Shown here: piece after piece, positions 8,736 to 17,821 of the stretch | Position numbering within the stretch: the stretch's first letter is position 1 | Layout: every line of letters starts with the position of its first letter | Notes under the pieces: model-generated | Database searches by the model: none | Told to the model about the DNA's origin: nothing | The model's input: only the letters and a program-made list of their open reading frames with translations | Position numbers and translations under genes: made by a program | NCBI GenBank assembly: GCA_964439935.1 | Contig: CAYTPW010000014.1 | Coordinates: 1 to 64,000 of the forward strand | DNA: 64,000 nt | DNA from: JABMQW01 sp964439935 | GTDB taxonomy: Bacteria > Fidelibacterota > Marinisomatia > Marinisomatales > TCS56 | Direction of reading: 5' to 3'

Positions 8736-9794
8736 TTATTGCGATTTCTTGAAAATTTTCGCTAGTATTTCCGCCAATGCCTGGTAATACATAATTGGTA
8801 TTTCAAGTCCTACTTCACAAACATCGTACAAATCACGTGCCAATGGTTTATTTTCTATTATCGGAACATCATGTTCAAGCGCAATATCCTTAATCCGTTG
8901 AGCCATCTTGCGTTTTCCCTTGGCAACAACGGTAGGGGCATCGGCAGGATTTACCGGTTCGTATTTAAACGCAATAGCAAGAAAAGTCGGATTTGTTACT
9001 ACCACAGTGGCATCCGGGACTGCCGCCATCATCCGGCTGCGCATTAGTTTGCGCTGGGCGCTGCGCACATGACTTTTAATCTCAGGATTTTCCTGCTGTT
9101 TATGCTCATCCTTGACCTCCTGCTTGGTCATCCGCAGATTCTTGTTATAGTCCCAGCGCTGATAAAAGAAATCCGCCATTGCCATTACCAGCAATGCCAA
9201 GCCAACATACATGGTCATCTTAAAAACCATCTTGCCTAAAATAATGACACTGCCGATCACAGTATTGTCTGTCAGCATAAAGTACATATCCAGCTGGTCA
9301 GTGATAACCCGGTAGCAGATATAAGCAATTATAGTCAGCTTCAAAATGCCCTTCAAAAATTCAACCAGGGAACGTAAGGAAAATAATTTTTTTATTCCGG
9401 AGAGTGGATTGATTTTCTTAAGATCCGGCTGGAGGGCTTTCTTGGAGAAAATGAAACCAACCTGGGCATAATTGATTGCCAGACCAACAGTCAGTATAGT
9501 AAGCAACAATGGCGCCAGAAGTTTCAGGATGAATACTATTAAACTTCCCGCCTGGCGCTGAAATGAATCCGGTGTTATTTCAATTGATGATGATAATTGA
9601 TAGGTCTCCACAAATAATTTAGTAATACTGTCGGAAAAGCCACCGATTATCATCTGCAATCCCAGCAGACCTGCAAATAATATCGCCACCGAATTAAGTT
9701 CAACGCTACGTGCGACATTACCCTTTTCGCGCGCTTCCCGGATCCGTTTGGGGGTTGCCGGTTCAGTCCGATCTTGGGAGCCCTTATCGGCCAT
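8736..9794 (-). CDS. flhB: flagellar export switch protein FlhB with NPTF cleavage motif
   Basis: 352 residues: a DRTEPATPKRIREAREKG start, four transmembrane helices (about 35-215) and the cytoplasmic FlhBC domain ending LAEILAKIFKKSQ. FlhB switches export specificity from rod/hook to filament after FliK signalling, through autocleavage between Asn and Pro of a conserved NPTH motif. Here the motif reads NPTF (residues 268-271, codons 8982-8993), so the usual histidine is phenylalanine while Asn and Pro are kept. It lies between fliR and flhA. Confidence 0.96.
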   Translation of the reverse strand: MADKGSQDRTEPATPKRIREAREKGNVARSVELNSVAILFAGLLGLQMIIGGFSDSITKLFVETYQLSSSIEITPDSFQRQAGSLIVFILKLLAPLLLTILTVGLAINYAQVGFIFSKKALQPDLKKINPLSGIKKLFSLRSLVEFLKGILKLTIIAYICYRVITDQLDMYFMLTDNTVIGSVIILGKMVFKMTMYVGLALLVMAMADFFYQRWDYNKNLRMTKQEVKDEHKQQENPEIKSHVRSAQRKLMRSRMMAAVPDATVVVTNPTFLAIAFKYEPVNPADAPTVVAKGKRKMAQRIKDIALEHDVPIIENKPLARDLYDVCEVGLEIPIMYYQALAEILAKIFKKSQ

Positions 9795-9799
9795 AATAA

Positions 9800-10585
9800 T
9801 TAGCCTCTACCGATCTGAAACATCAGCGAATGGAGATAATCGCCCAGGGAATTATATACTATGTCGAAGAGGACCTGCATTAGATTGAGAGTGATAATCA
9901 GGAATATAATACCCAATCCACTTTTTAACGGCAGGGCTACCATAAATATATTCATTTGGGGCATCACCCGGGCAATGAAGCCGATCGCAATATCTACCAG
10001 TGCAAAAAACACCAGCGCGGGAGCGGCAAAGCGGATAGCAATATCGAAGGCTATTGTACCTCCCTTAATTAAACTTGTACCAACTTCCGGAGGCATTTTA
10101 GCGTACATTAAAGGGATAATATCAAAATTTGCAAACAAAGTTTCTATCAGTAGAAAATGACCATTCAACACAATAAACAAGGTTACCATCAACAATATCC
10201 AGAAATGACTGATTATTGGCTGTTGCTGCTGGGTAGATGGATCCATAATATTTGCCATTCTAAAACCAGTCTGGATGGCAATGAAAGAACCGGCCATGGC
10301 AAATCCTTCAAATATCAACTTGGCTCCGAATCCAATTATCAGACCGATAAACATTTCACGGCCGATCGCAATAAGCAGTTCAAATGAATTGGGAAATTCA
10401 GGAACTTGATTAACCCCGACTACCGGGAGTAACACTAAAGTCAGCACGAAGGCCAGCATGATGCGCACACGAGCAGGTACCGAATTGTATCCCAGGATCG
10501 GTAACATCATCAACAGCGCTGTCAGGCGTGTAAGGATAAGTACAAATGCCGGTACTAAACCCTGAAGTTCAGTTATTATCGGCAC
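9800..10585 (-). CDS. fliR: flagellar export gate protein FliR
   Basis: 261 residues with about six hydrophobic segments and typical FliR patterns: FVLILTRLTALLMMLPILG near the N-terminus and the FAMAGSFIAIQTGFRMANIM region (about 95-115). With FliP and FliQ it builds the helical FliPQR export channel inside the MS ring. It begins 5 bp after fliQ ends. Confidence 0.95.
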   Translation of the reverse strand: MPIITELQGLVPAFVLILTRLTALLMMLPILGYNSVPARVRIMLAFVLTLVLLPVVGVNQVPEFPNSFELLIAIGREMFIGLIIGFGAKLIFEGFAMAGSFIAIQTGFRMANIMDPSTQQQQPIISHFWILLMVTLFIVLNGHFLLIETLFANFDIIPLMYAKMPPEVGTSLIKGGTIAFDIAIRFAAPALVFFALVDIAIGFIARVMPQMNIFMVALPLKSGLGIIFLIITLNLMQVLFDIVYNSLGDYLHSLMFQIGRG

Positions 10586-10590
10586 CGTAC

Positions 10591-10860
10591 TTAATGTCCC
10601 ATGTTGGCAATCTGATTGAAAATTTCAATCATAAACGACAGAATCGTATCTAAAAATCTGGGCATAAAAAGGAGAATTACCATCCCCACAACAGCAATTT
10701 TAGGGATAAAAGTGAGAGTCATTTCCTGAATCGAGGTTATCGCCTGGAAAATTCCCACCGCCAATCCAACCGCCAATGCACTGCCTAAAATTGGTACCAG
10801 GATGTAAATAGCTGTCATCAGCGTTTCCTGGGAAAGATATAAAACAAAATCTGTACTCAT
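10591..10860 (-). CDS. fliQ: flagellar export gate protein FliQ
   Basis: 89 residues, the standard length, with two transmembrane hairpins (about 13-38 and 52-75) and the conserved VGIFQAITSIQEMTLTFIPK segment. Four copies pack with FliP and FliR in the export gate. It starts 3 bp after fliP ends. Confidence 0.96.
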   Translation of the reverse strand: MSTDFVLYLSQETLMTAIYILVPILGSALAVGLAVGIFQAITSIQEMTLTFIPKIAVVGMVILLFMPRFLDTILSFMIEIFNQIANMGH

Positions 10861-10863
10861 GGG

Positions 10864-11613
10864 TCAAGCGAATCCTTTAACCAGTGATTCCACGATCAGG
10901 TACCAGCCATCAACCAGAACAAACAATAAAATTTTAAATGGCATCGATATCATGATCGGTGGAAGCATCATCATTCCCATAGACAGGAGGATACTGGATA
11001 CGATCATATCGATCAGCAACATCGGCAGGTACAGCAGAAAACCGATCTGAAAAGCAGTTTTCAATTCGCTGATGATAAAGGCCGGTATGACTGTGGCAAA
11101 TGATACATCCTCAACACTGGTCGGCTGTTCAGCTTTCTGCAGGCTGATAAATAGACCCAGATCCTTATCACGGGTTTGTTTTAGCATAAATGCCCGGACC
11201 GGCTGTACCGCTCTTTCCAGTGCAACATCCTGGGTTATTTCCTCCCGTAAATATGGTTGCAGAGCAGAGTCATTTACCTCCGTCAGTACTGGCTGCATGA
11301 TAAAGAACGTAATGAATAATGCCAGTCCGACCAAAATCTGATTTGAAGGGGCCGATTGGGTGGCCAAAGCTGCACGCAAGAAATGAAAAACAATGATGAT
11401 CCTGGTGAAACTGGTCATCATGATCAGGATCGAAGGTGCCAGCGACAGCACCGTCAACATAAACAGGATTTTTATCGTCAAACCGAAATCCGAGGGATCA
11501 GTCGATTCCTCCAGCCCCAGTGAAATTGTGGGGAGACCGGTTTGAGCACTAGCTACGATCGGGAAAAGAACCAGGAAAAAAATGATAAGATAACTGTATT
11601 TTGTCATTTTCAT
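10864..11613 (-). CDS. fliP: flagellar export gate protein FliP
   Basis: 249 residues. An N-terminal signal peptide (KYSYLIIFFLVLFPIVASAQ) is followed by transmembrane helices carrying FliP signatures: MMTSFTRIIIVFHFLRAALA, SAPSNQILVGLALFITFFIM and the C-terminal LLIDMIVSSILLSMGMMMLP. Five copies form the core of the export gate. The signal peptide is normal for FliP. It starts 7 bp after fliO ends. Confidence 0.97.
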   Translation of the reverse strand: MKMTKYSYLIIFFLVLFPIVASAQTGLPTISLGLEESTDPSDFGLTIKILFMLTVLSLAPSILIMMTSFTRIIIVFHFLRAALATQSAPSNQILVGLALFITFFIMQPVLTEVNDSALQPYLREEITQDVALERAVQPVRAFMLKQTRDKDLGLFISLQKAEQPTSVEDVSFATVIPAFIISELKTAFQIGFLLYLPMLLIDMIVSSILLSMGMMMLPPIMISMPFKILLFVLVDGWYLIVESLVKGFA

Positions 11614-11620
11614 TTGAATC

Positions 11621-12145
11621 TTATTTCCGGAAGCGATTCAACAAAGCCGAGAATGAATCAAATTGACTCGAATTTGCCTTAATCTCATCGACCGTGATCT
11701 TACTGTCATTGTCGAGTTCCAGCAGTAGATTTATTGAAGTGTCGGTCAAACCCAGTAATAATTTTCGTTCAGCAATCTCTGCCACCATCAATGAATGGCG
11801 GGCATCCAAATAATGACGACCCAGAATATCAATGTTCAACCGTTTACTAATACGGCCAGCAGCAAATGAGTTACGATACCAGCGCGCCAAGATCAGAATT
11901 ATCACAATTATAACACCGGTAACCACCATTGTACGGACAATCTGACTGGACACATTCAATTCCTTTCCCGAAGTTAGCGGGATAACATCTTCAGTCTGCC
12001 GGATATCCTCAGGAGGCGGTTTCATTCGCTTGGGTTCGCTGGAATACAGCAGGTAGAAACCCCAGAGCATGATCGCGATAAAGATTATTGCAATGCCCAG
12101 CGAGCCTTTCAATCCAGTAGATAATGGTGATCGATTTAAATTCAT
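11621..12145 (-). CDS. fliO: flagellar export gate assembly protein FliO
   Basis: 174 residues. There are two hydrophobic segments, near residues 12-32 and 68-86, then a cytoplasmic FliO-type domain with LNIDILGRHYLDARHSLMVA and RKLLLGLTDTSINLLLEL. FliO is a scaffold for FliP ring assembly. Its ATG overlaps the fliN stop by 4 bp. The family is poorly conserved, so the call rests on both the domain pattern and the position directly before fliP. Confidence 0.88.
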   Translation of the reverse strand: MNLNRSPLSTGLKGSLGIAIIFIAIMLWGFYLLYSSEPKRMKPPPEDIRQTEDVIPLTSGKELNVSSQIVRTMVVTGVIIVIILILARWYRNSFAAGRISKRLNIDILGRHYLDARHSLMVAEIAERKLLLGLTDTSINLLLELDNDSKITVDEIKANSSQFDSFSALLNRFRK

Positions 12146-13029
12146 CCCAGGCTCTTGATTCTTTCCTGAGGGCTAAGCAGTTGAGATATGCGTATACCGA
12201 AATGATCATCAATAACCACCACTTCGCCTTCAGCCAGCTTACGACGATTAACAAATATATCCAGATGTTCACCAGCTGCTTTTTCTAGCTCGATCACTGA
12301 TCCTTTAGTAAGCTTCAGAATATCTCTGATCGACATGGTTTTCTGTCCCAGCTGGACCAGAATTTCCAGTTCCACATCAAGGAGCATATCGATCGAATTA
12401 TGTTCACCATTCCCACCGCTGCTTTCGGGGAAGGTTTCAAATTCAACCGGATGTACATCCACCATGTCCTCTTCTTCTATAGCACCATCCGTTTGATCAA
12501 CCTCAGAGAACCAGATAAAGTGTTTTACCTCAAATTTCTCATCATCAGACTCAATTTGATGACTGGCATCGATTCCCCGACCTTCAGAACCAGTATCGAG
12601 GTCCTTGCCATTTTCGATTCTGGTAACCGACAAATCAATTAATTTAAACTGCCCATCCTGCCCATCTACTCCGGCCTGTAACTGGCCGAAAATCTGGTTT
12701 GCTCCCTCCTTGAGACCCTCAAGAGTAGCGGGATCGACAGCTTCACCCGGTTCCGCATCAATCATCCAGCCATATAATTTTAAGGCAATATCGTCCGGTA
12801 TCTCGATTATATGGTTACTACCGGTGTCCCCAGATATTTTGAACTGAACTGCTACACATGGATAGGTGGCCTTGCGGGCCTTACGATTAACATCGCGGGC
12901 AACCGAGCCATCAGATTGGATAGCAAATTTTCTATTAAATAACTGACCATTTACCTCGGCCACCATCTGAGTAAATTGCTCTACTCCGGCCTGAAAGGTT
13001 TTTTGGATAGCATCATTCTTCATAATCAT
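12142..13029 (-). CDS. fliN: flagellar switch protein FliN with CheC-like N-terminal domain (FliY type)
   Basis: 295 residues, about twice the enterobacterial FliN. The C-terminal third (about 215-290) is the SpoA/FliN domain (LLDVELEILVQLGQKTMSIR, VFVNRRKLAEGEVVVID-like pattern, FGIRISQL). The N-terminal 180 residues look like a CheC/CheX domain: E104-xxx-E108-xx-N111-xxx-G115 resembles the CheC phosphatase motif, with Glu in place of Asp/Ser at the first position. This is the layout of FliY, a C-ring protein that can dephosphorylate CheY-P. Activity here is inferred. It overlaps fliM by 17 bp and fliO by 4 bp. Confidence 0.9.
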   Translation of the reverse strand: MIMKNDAIQKTFQAGVEQFTQMVAEVNGQLFNRKFAIQSDGSVARDVNRKARKATYPCVAVQFKISGDTGSNHIIEIPDDIALKLYGWMIDAEPGEAVDPATLEGLKEGANQIFGQLQAGVDGQDGQFKLIDLSVTRIENGKDLDTGSEGRGIDASHQIESDDEKFEVKHFIWFSEVDQTDGAIEEEDMVDVHPVEFETFPESSGGNGEHNSIDMLLDVELEILVQLGQKTMSIRDILKLTKGSVIELEKAAGEHLDIFVNRRKLAEGEVVVIDDHFGIRISQLLSPQERIKSLG

Positions 13030-13999
13030 CTCCTTCTTTGGATGAAGTTATATGCAAAGCATAATTCTTATTCTGTTGACCGATTGCCGCCTTAAAAGCA
13101 GACATGTTCTCTACCTGAACTTCAATATCTTTACCAACCCGTGTATTAAGTCGGATGCTATCACCGATTTGCAGATTGATAAAATCTTTAACCGTTAGTC
13201 GGTTGCTTCCAAGAACAGCGCTTAATTTTACCGGCGTCTGATTCAGTTTTGTCTCGATAATCGTCCGGTCCTCAGAAGTGGCAACGGTGGATCCGAAGAG
13301 CATTTTCTCCTGTACTTCCGGTTTTGACAGAATATTGGAAACTAATGTATAGGGATAACATAGATTCATCAGGGTTGTGTTATTGTGAACCTTAATCTCA
13401 ATTGTGACCACCACTACTGGCTCAGATGATGAGGCTATCTGAACAAATTCAGGATTGCTGTCGAAACGGACAACTTTGCTATTAAATGGCAATAATCCCG
13501 ACCAATTATTATCGACTTCATTTAGAATCCGATCAACGACACGACCTACAATTTTCTGTTCAATAACCGAGATGGGACGAATCGTGGAGACAACATTCCC
13601 GCGACCTCCAAACAGTCGCTCAACAATGAAGATCGCTAGCTGAGGACTCAGTTCCATAATAAAATTCGAATTGGGCTCTTGCACTTCACAGACATAGATA
13701 CAACCCGGTGGGGAGATTGACATGACATATTCGGAATAAATTACCTGGTCAATCGACTGGAGGTTTATATCCACCATCATACGTAGTTGAGCCGACAGGT
13801 AAACACCAAAATTGCGGCAAATTGTCTCATGGATTGTTTCGAGTAGTCGCATCTGGTCCTTAGAAACCAGATTTGGCCGCTTGAAATCATATATAGTAAT
13901 TTTTTTCTTGAACTGCAACTTATTGGTTTCGTCACCTTCGCTGGTAGGTACGCTGGATATCAAGGCATCTATTTCATCTTGAGATAATATTTTTGACAC
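13013..13999 (-). CDS. fliM: flagellar motor switch protein FliM
   Basis: 328 residues. The N-terminal CheY-binding peptide (SKILSQDEIDALI) is followed by the CheC-like middle domain with the GGRG-type motif (ERLFGGRGN) and a C-terminal SpoA domain. The start codon is GTG with a GGGAG ribosome site. FliM links CheY-P to rotor switching and binds FliG and FliN. It begins 11 bp after the fliL remnant. Confidence 0.97.
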   Translation of the reverse strand: MSKILSQDEIDALISSVPTSEGDETNKLQFKKKITIYDFKRPNLVSKDQMRLLETIHETICRNFGVYLSAQLRMMVDINLQSIDQVIYSEYVMSISPPGCIYVCEVQEPNSNFIMELSPQLAIFIVERLFGGRGNVVSTIRPISVIEQKIVGRVVDRILNEVDNNWSGLLPFNSKVVRFDSNPEFVQIASSSEPVVVVTIEIKVHNNTTLMNLCYPYTLVSNILSKPEVQEKMLFGSTVATSEDRTIIETKLNQTPVKLSAVLGSNRLTVKDFINLQIGDSIRLNTRVGKDIEVQVENMSAFKAAIGQQNKNYALHITSSKEGDDYEE

Positions 14000-14010
14000 A
14001 GCTAAACTCC

Positions 14011-14124
14011 CTATTGTAGTACGAATTCAGTGAAATGAATATTGTCAATTTCAAAATCGATCAGATTTCCATTAACATTTTTAAGCAACTGTCTCTTAGT
14101 TGATAACAGACTCAATTGATTCAA
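14011..14124 (-). pseudogene. fliL: C-terminal remnant of fliL (37 codons)
   Basis: The motB-fliM gap contains a 37-codon open frame ending in FEIDNIHFTEFVLQ, which matches the C-terminal consensus of FliL (a helix, then V-x-x-V-Y-F-T-E-F-V-x-Q). FliL is normally 140-180 residues with an N-terminal transmembrane helix and sits exactly here, between motB and fliM. The helix and the stomatin-like periplasmic core are missing. A TTG overlapping the motB stop could start it, but no good ribosome site is visible. I read it as a deletion remnant, less likely a mini-protein. Confidence 0.75.
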
Positions 14125-14807
14125 TCCCAGGTAATAAAAATTTCCACGCGGCGGTTTTTAGCCCGTAGTTCCGGTGTATCATTAGGATTCAAGGGACGAA
14201 ATTCGCCATGACCAACTGCCGCCAGATATGCAGCAGGAATATTGCCCTCTTGATATAGATATTTCACGACACTCAAGGCTCGAGCCGAGGACAGCTCCCA
14301 GTTGGATGGGTATTGGGGCGTGCTGATTGGTACATTATCGGTATGTCCTTCTACATATACTTTCTTGGTCAGCCCCAGAATTGCTACAGCAATCGATGAT
14401 AGCAGAAGAAATGACTGATCCTTCAAAACCGCCTGCCCCGGATCAAATAAAACCTGATCCCCTAACCGGATATTCATTCCTGATTCGCCAATATCGATCT
14501 GCACATCATTCTGGAGATTCTTGGCTTCGATAACGTTTTGCATGCGATTGATTCGGCTCACGATTTCTTCTTGCCCCACCATTCCATCAAAGCTCATATA
14601 AGGTTTTTCCTGAATACTCTCGTGCGAACTCAATACCCCCAGCGCACCTTTGAATGATTCTAAGGCACCAATAAATTTGGTTTTCTCTATCGACGAATAA
14701 GCCACAATCATGACAAAAAAAGCCAGCAACAAGGTCATCATGTCACCATAAGTAACGACCCAAAAGGGAGCCGAAGGTTGGGTGTGCGGTACTGGTTTTT
14801 TTTTCAT
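14121..14807 (-). CDS. motB: flagellar stator protein MotB
   Basis: 228 residues. A short cytoplasmic tail precedes one transmembrane helix (about 18-40, PFWVVTYGDMMTLLLAFFVM) containing the proton-binding aspartate in the GDMMTLL motif. The C-terminal OmpA-like peptidoglycan-binding domain has VEGHTDNVPIS, NWELSSARALSVV and NRRVEIFI. MotB anchors the MotA4-5/MotB2 ion channel to the cell wall. It starts 2 bp after the motA stop. The ion used (H+ or Na+) cannot be decided by eye. Confidence 0.96.
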   Translation of the reverse strand: MKKKPVPHTQPSAPFWVVTYGDMMTLLLAFFVMIVAYSSIEKTKFIGALESFKGALGVLSSHESIQEKPYMSFDGMVGQEEIVSRINRMQNVIEAKNLQNDVQIDIGESGMNIRLGDQVLFDPGQAVLKDQSFLLLSSIAVAILGLTKKVYVEGHTDNVPISTPQYPSNWELSSARALSVVKYLYQEGNIPAAYLAAVGHGEFRPLNPNDTPELRAKNRRVEIFITWD

Positions 14808-14809
14808 AT

Positions 14810-15598
14810 CTAGTCGGATGATAGGGATTTATATTCTGACTGGACATCCTTGCGCATCTTGGGTGCCAGATAATTCTTTAATTTGTGCTCAATATTACGG
14901 GGGTGTTCACCATACTGAATGGCCAGCACACCCTCAATAATCATTTCTTTTAATAAAACTTCCTCGTCGGAACGGTTTTTTAGTTTTCCGGCAATCGGTA
15001 GAAAAATTAGATTGGCCAGAGCAGCGCCATAAAAAGTTGTAATCAAGGCTGTTGCCATTCCCGAACCGATCTGGCTGGGATCTTCCAAACTGCGCAGCAT
15101 GGCAATCAATCCAATCAAGGTGCCAATCATTCCAAAGGCTGGAGCGTAGGTGCCCAGGGATGTAAATATCATTTGCCCCCGGTTATGACGACTGATAACA
15201 TAAGATAATTCTGTTTCCATGATACTGCGGATCGTTTCCGGTTCGGCTCCGTCCACCGCCAACTCCATTCCGGAACGCATGAAGGCACTGGACATTTCCG
15301 GCAGTCGGCTATCGATTGCCAGAATTCCTTCGCGTCTCGATAATTTAGACAGATCCACCAGATTGGAAATGACCTCGGCACTGTTATCCTTCTGACTCTG
15401 AAAAGCTTTCCGGACTACACCCAAAACACCGATTACCTCAATCAGAGCAAAATTGACCAGCGTCGCCGCAATTGCTCCTCCAAACACAATCATCAGAGAT
15501 GGTAAATGCAGAAATATTTCGTAATTACCATTGGAAAATATGGCAGAGCCGATCAAACCTAAACCGGATAATATTCCAATGATCGTTGCTATATCCAT
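14810..15598 (-). CDS. motA: flagellar stator protein MotA
   Basis: 262 residues with four transmembrane helices (two near 3-55 and two near 145-205), a large cytoplasmic loop that contacts FliG, and the TLGTYAPAFGMIGTLIGLI and GMATALITTFYGAALANLIF signatures of the MotA/TolQ/ExbB family. It forms the stator with MotB. It is the first gene after the flgE terminator, so it either has its own promoter or depends on readthrough. Confidence 0.96.
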   Translation of the reverse strand: MDIATIIGILSGLGLIGSAIFSNGNYEIFLHLPSLMIVFGGAIAATLVNFALIEVIGVLGVVRKAFQSQKDNSAEVISNLVDLSKLSRREGILAIDSRLPEMSSAFMRSGMELAVDGAEPETIRSIMETELSYVISRHNRGQMIFTSLGTYAPAFGMIGTLIGLIAMLRSLEDPSQIGSGMATALITTFYGAALANLIFLPIAGKLKNRSDEEVLLKEMIIEGVLAIQYGEHPRNIEHKLKNYLAPKMRKDVQSEYKSLSSD

Positions 15599-15633
15599 CC
15601 GATTTCTTAATCCCCGGCTGACGTAAGGTATAA

Positions 15634-15679
15634 AACAGGCATAGCCCGAAGGTTTTGGAACCTCCGGGCTATTGCTGTT
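15634..15679 (-). terminator. intrinsic terminator after flgE
   Basis: A long hairpin with the perfect inner stem ATAGCCCG / CGGGCTAT, further pairing AAGGTT / AACCT inside it and ACAG / CTGT outside it. On the minus strand it is followed by GCCTGTTTTATACC, a short T-run. It lies 34 bp after the flgE stop and 36 bp before motA, dividing the flagellar supercluster into two transcription blocks. Confidence 0.8.
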
Positions 15680-15712
15680 ATTATGTTTCTTAGTTGTTTA
15701 GCTATGTACATC

Positions 15713-17692
15713 CTACCGCTTTAATCGCACTACTTCCTGCAGAATTTCATCGGCAGTAGTAATGATCTTGGCATTGGCCTGGAAACCACGTTGAGCGGTT
15801 ATCATTTCGGTGAATTCCCTGGCCAGATCCACATTTGACATTTCCAGCGCACCGGAAACAATAGCCGAATTGGTTTCACTACCAAACATATTGTAACCCG
15901 GACTACCGGAGCCTCCGGTGAATTCATAGCGGCCTTCACCGACACTGGCAAGTCCATGGGGGTTGGAAAATTGCGCCACGGCGATTTTTGCCATTGTCAC
16001 AAATTCACCATTACTGAATGAACCGACGATAGATCCGTCTCCGTTAATGGCCATTCCGATCAGTGTTCCGACCGCCCGTCCATCCTGTTCACTGGCTAAA
16101 ATGGTTGAAACCGAATCATACTGAGTGATTCCTGAGAAATCGGTAGTACCATCACCCTGTAAAGAAACAGACAGGGCTGAAGCACCATTCCCTGGATTGA
16201 ACGACAGTGCTTCAACAGCGTCATCATAGGTAAAGGTGCTGAGATTACCCTGGGTATCAAAGGTGATCCGTCCTGAATCTCCACTGATGATTGATTCATC
16301 ACCCATTGCTTCTGCTGCCCAGGTCCATTCATTTTCGCGATTTGTTTTCGTAAAAGTAAACAGAACATTATGTTCACCGCCCATGGCATCATATACCGTA
16401 ATCGAGGCAGCAGCCGTTCCAGTGAAACCAGCGGTCGTTTTCGTAAAGCCCAGATTGTATATCTCACCAGCATTATCGTTACCGGCAACCACATTAATAG
16501 TAGTACTGCTATCACCGGAAACATCATCAGTTAAAATCAACTTACCATTTGCAAAGCTGGCTGTTGCACCAGTATAGCTGGCGTTGATTTTTGTTGTCAG
16601 ATCATTGAGTGTCGTTCCGTCAGTTCCATAGGTAAAAATTGCAGATACGGTTGTTCCATCAGGATTATTACCTACGATTTCCAGGGTATCTCCGGCTACA
16701 AAATCGGCAGTTACCTGCAACAGATCATTGAGATCGAGGCCACTTGCAGCTACAACATTGGCACTACCCTTATCACCATTGGAAAATCCAAGACTCGAAA
16801 GTACATCATTAGTACCGGACCCAACCTCAATTGTCAGATTGGAATTAGCTTCAACAGCCCTGAATTTTATAGCTCCGCTATCGTTAATGGCTACTATTGT
16901 TCCAGCCAAGTCGGTGCTGGCAGCAATCTGGGTATTGATTTCACTCACCAGTGCATCTACAGTGGTATATGCACTAGCACTCAACGTCAATTCATCAGAT
17001 AAGATTGACCCGGTACCAGAACGCAATTCAAGTGCAAACTGATCATTCACTCCGGATGCCACTGATAAAGGTACAGATACCGCGGAACCGACCAGTAACG
17101 CTTTGGAGGTCATGGCATTACCCATCGACCATACTTCTTCAACTGGAGTTAAACTGGCATTCAGATTACCGGTCATCCAGATATTTTCGGTGGATCTTCC
17201 TACTGAAACTGCATTGGGATCTACTACAATATCCCGGATCATGGATGTCCCTTGATTCTCAAGGGTTTGATCGCGAGTGCCCATCCATCCCTGCACACTG
17301 TAACCATCTGAGGTTGTCAGACGTCCATCGGAATCCAGGTGGAACGCACCAGCACGGGAAAATAATCTTGTACTACCTTCACCGATTACGAAATATCCAT
17401 CACCCTGAATGGCCAGATCAGTAAGGTTTCCGGTGGCTTCCAGGGCGCCTTGATCCAATTGAGCATCAATCGAACCCAATGACATACCCAGACCAATCTG
17501 CATCGGATTGGTATAACCACCTTCGACACTTTTCTGCGATCCGGATAGCATTTGTGTTAATGTTTCGGCAAAGGTTACTCGGGAACCTTTATATCCGATT
17601 GTGTTAATATTTGCGATATTATTTCCAAGTACATCAATTTTGTATTGGTGACTTCTTAAGCCGGACACACCGGCAAACAAAGCTCGCATCAT
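15713..17692 (-). CDS. flgE: flagellar hook protein FlgE
   Basis: 659 residues, longer than the 400-residue enteric form. The N-terminal rod/hook signature (ALFAGVSGLRSHQYKIDVLG, NNIANINTIGYKGSRVTF) and the C-terminal D0 helix (SNVDLAREFTEMITAQRGFQ, then IITTADEILQEVVRLKR) frame a large beta-rich insertion (about 150-480). Such long hooks occur in several non-enteric phyla. FlgE polymerises into the hook with FlgD as cap. It is preceded by a 129-bp gap and followed by a strong terminator. Confidence 0.96.
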   Translation of the reverse strand: MMRALFAGVSGLRSHQYKIDVLGNNIANINTIGYKGSRVTFAETLTQMLSGSQKSVEGGYTNPMQIGLGMSLGSIDAQLDQGALEATGNLTDLAIQGDGYFVIGEGSTRLFSRAGAFHLDSDGRLTTSDGYSVQGWMGTRDQTLENQGTSMIRDIVVDPNAVSVGRSTENIWMTGNLNASLTPVEEVWSMGNAMTSKALLVGSAVSVPLSVASGVNDQFALELRSGTGSILSDELTLSASAYTTVDALVSEINTQIAASTDLAGTIVAINDSGAIKFRAVEANSNLTIEVGSGTNDVLSSLGFSNGDKGSANVVAASGLDLNDLLQVTADFVAGDTLEIVGNNPDGTTVSAIFTYGTDGTTLNDLTTKINASYTGATASFANGKLILTDDVSGDSSTTINVVAGNDNAGEIYNLGFTKTTAGFTGTAAASITVYDAMGGEHNVLFTFTKTNRENEWTWAAEAMGDESIISGDSGRITFDTQGNLSTFTYDDAVEALSFNPGNGASALSVSLQGDGTTDFSGITQYDSVSTILASEQDGRAVGTLIGMAINGDGSIVGSFSNGEFVTMAKIAVAQFSNPHGLASVGEGRYEFTGGSGSPGYNMFGSETNSAIVSGALEMSNVDLAREFTEMITAQRGFQANAKIITTADEILQEVVRLKR

Positions 17693-17821
17693 AATGTTAA
17701 CCCTCTTTCTGTGTTTGTTTTAAAACTCCACCTCTGTCGTTTGGTGAAGCGAGGGCTTCCCATAAGATCATGGTCTATCTTCTTCCAGGATCTAACCGGG
17801 ACCAGCCCATTAAAGTAATTG

